DNA from: Thalassospira profundimaris
Lineage (GTDB): Bacteria; Pseudomonadota; Alphaproteobacteria; Rhodospirillales; Thalassospiraceae
Direction: 5' to 3'
Assembly: GCF_003326675.1 (NCBI RefSeq)
Contig: NZ_JPWF01000013.1
Coordinates: forward strand, 62,001 to 126,000
Length of the DNA stretch: 64,000 nucleotides
The position numbers were made by a program, and so were the translations under genes. This document shows positions 62,934 through 64,000 of the stretch, piece by piece. The notes beneath the pieces are model-generated. The model was not told where the DNA came from. It did not search any database and worked only from the letters and a program-made list of their open reading frames with translations. Each line of letters begins with the position of its first letter. Within the stretch, counting starts at the first letter, position 1.

Positions 62934-64000
62934 TTAGCCCTCATTCTCGTTGTTGTTGCCCGATGTCGGGCGCAGGTGGGCGCTGTTGGGAAGGTTTGCA
63001 GCCGATATCCCCTGACGCGCAGATTGCAGTTCCTGTGCCTTTTGCAAAAGATCACGGACAATCGGTCCGGCAACGCTTGAACCGCCGCCGCCATGTTCGA
63101 CAACGACAGCACAGGCATAGCGCGGGTTCTCAACCGGGGCAAAGGCGACAAACAGGGCATGGTCACGATATTTCCACGGCAATTCATCGTTGCCGATAAC
63201 GCCCGTGGTCTGGCGTTCGCGCATGGTGATACGGCGAACCTGACTGGTGCCACTTTTACCAGCCATTTCCATGCCCTTGATCTTGATGCGCGATCCGTAA
63301 CCTGTGCCGCGTATTTCGTTGGTAACACCGTTCATGCTGTCGCGGATGCGGGCGAGATTGGCGCGGCTGACCTGAAGTTCCGGGAATTCTTCGGCTTCGC
63401 GGCTTGTCACACCTTCAGGGGTAACATGATCGCGTGTCAGATGCGGGCGGACTGCCTTGCCCGATGCAAGTCGTGCCGTCATGGTGCAAAGCTGAAGCGG
63501 GGTTGAAAGAACATAACCCTGACCGATGGAGGCAATCAGGGTTTCACCACCCTGCCAACGTTTGCCAAGCTGGATTTCTTTCCAGTCCTTGGTCGGAATC
63601 AGGCCGCTGCGTTCATTGGGAAGATCAATGCCGGTATCTTCACCAAGGCCAAGCTTGTGTGCCATCGCGGCAATGCGGTCGATCCCGATTTTCTGGGAAA
63701 TCTCGTAATAATAGACGTCACAGGAATGCTTGAGCGAGTCATGCATGTCCACCCAGCCATGACCGCCGCGCTTCCAGCAATGGAAACGGGCATTGCCCAG
63801 ATCAAGATGACCGTTGCAGAAGAATTTCTGGTTCGGCGTGATGATCCCGGCTTCAAGTCCGGCCAACGCCACACACATCTTGAAGGTCGAACCCGGTGCA
63901 TATGTGCCGTTCACGGCCTTGTTGGATAGCGGCGCATACGGGTTGTTGACCAGATTGTTCCAAAGCTTGTGCGAAATGCCATTGGTAAAGGCATTCGGGT
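62934..64000 (-). CDS. mrdA: Penicillin-binding protein 2 (transpeptidase), N-terminal end outside window
   Basis: The last ~355 residues of PBP2; the frame stays open to the window edge. The catalytic SxxK is in APGSTFKMCVAL, the SxN-type Ser is near KHSCDVYYYEI, and KSGTS is the third motif. Preceding NAFTNGISHKLWNNLVNNPYA-type residues fit PBP2 (read in two parts). The C-terminal ~60 residues after VVVEHGGGGSSVAGP are polar. Cross-links the glycan strands that RodA makes; rodA follows by 3 bases. Confidence 0.94.
   Translation of the reverse strand, partial: PNAFTNGISHKLWNNLVNNPYAPLSNKAVNGTYAPGSTFKMCVALAGLEAGIITPNQKFFCNGHLDLGNARFHCWKRGGHGWVDMHDSLKHSCDVYYYEISQKIGIDRIAAMAHKLGLGEDTGIDLPNERSGLIPTKDWKEIQLGKRWQGGETLIASIGQGYVLSTPLQLCTMTARLASGKAVRPHLTRDHVTPEGVTSREAEEFPELQVSRANLARIRDSMNGVTNEIRGTGYGSRIKIKGMEMAGKSGTSQVRRITMRERQTTGVIGNDELPWKYRDHALFVAFAPVENPRYACAVVVEHGGGGSSVAGPIVRDLLQKAQELQSARQGISAANLPNSAHLRPTSGNNNENEG

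Noticed and set aside
1..64000. Mobile elements, prophage, CRISPR, tRNA or rRNA genes
   Set aside because: I saw no transposase, integrase, phage structural gene, regularly spaced repeat, or tRNA/rRNA sequence apart from the tmRNA.

Overview
The window looks like chromosomal DNA of a free-living, motile, respiratory alphaproteobacterium of the Rhodospirillales type, most plausibly Thalassospira or a close relative (inference; no database was consulted). The evidence is a circularly permuted two-piece tmRNA next to an alphaproteobacterial SspB, a cyoABCD quinol oxidase operon, a single-chain class I fumarase, many LysR/TetR/AraC regulators, chemoreceptors and c-di-GMP enzymes, and moderately GC-rich, uniform codon use. 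Genes are dense on both strands. I see no rRNA, tRNA, insertion sequence, prophage or CRISPR array.

Layout. 1-9.4 kb: end of a sugar-efflux-like MFS gene, a YaiI-family protein, then a minus-strand operon of branched-chain/amide-type ABC importer genes (livKHMGF order) ending in an aldehyde dehydrogenase, with a divergent AraC regulator; then a DUF3750 exported protein. 9.4-21 kb: MFS transporters, a COG0523 metallochaperone GTPase under a near-perfect Zur-type operator, a Cache chemoreceptor, two divergent Nu-class-like GSTs, a candidate structured RNA, a hemerythrin-like protein, and LysR/MFS pairs. 21-28 kb: cyoABCD plus SURF1, a GST, a peroxiredoxin-like protein. 28-34 kb: methyltransferase, TetR, thyA-folA, and a large DUF4347/cadherin-like surface protein. 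33.7-34.8 kb: permuted ssrA and sspB. 35-45.5 kb: AEC carrier/LysR, fumarase, DMT exporter, soluble GAF chemoreceptor, AbrB-family membrane protein, TEX30-like hydrolase, two VOC proteins, WYL regulator, TfoX-N protein.

45.6-57 kb is a signalling block: a GGDEF-EAL protein, a TPR protein, a STAS protein coupled to a HATPase-REC-PP2C protein (partner switch), a LuxO/NtrC-type activator, CobC/CobD aminotransferase, a PhyH-type dioxygenase and a hybrid kinase with Hpt domain. 57-64 kb: a creatinase-like M24 protein that has lost two metal ligands, a small Rho-N-like protein, a LuxP/RbsB-like binding protein paired with a diguanylate cyclase, and rodA-mrdA (mrdA cut by the window end).

The most interesting items are the binding-protein/diguanylate cyclase pair, the partner-switch block, the permuted tmRNA with an odd T-loop next to sspB, the structured RNA at 15.49-15.64 kb, the caspase-like DUF4347 surface protein, and several very clean operator palindromes.
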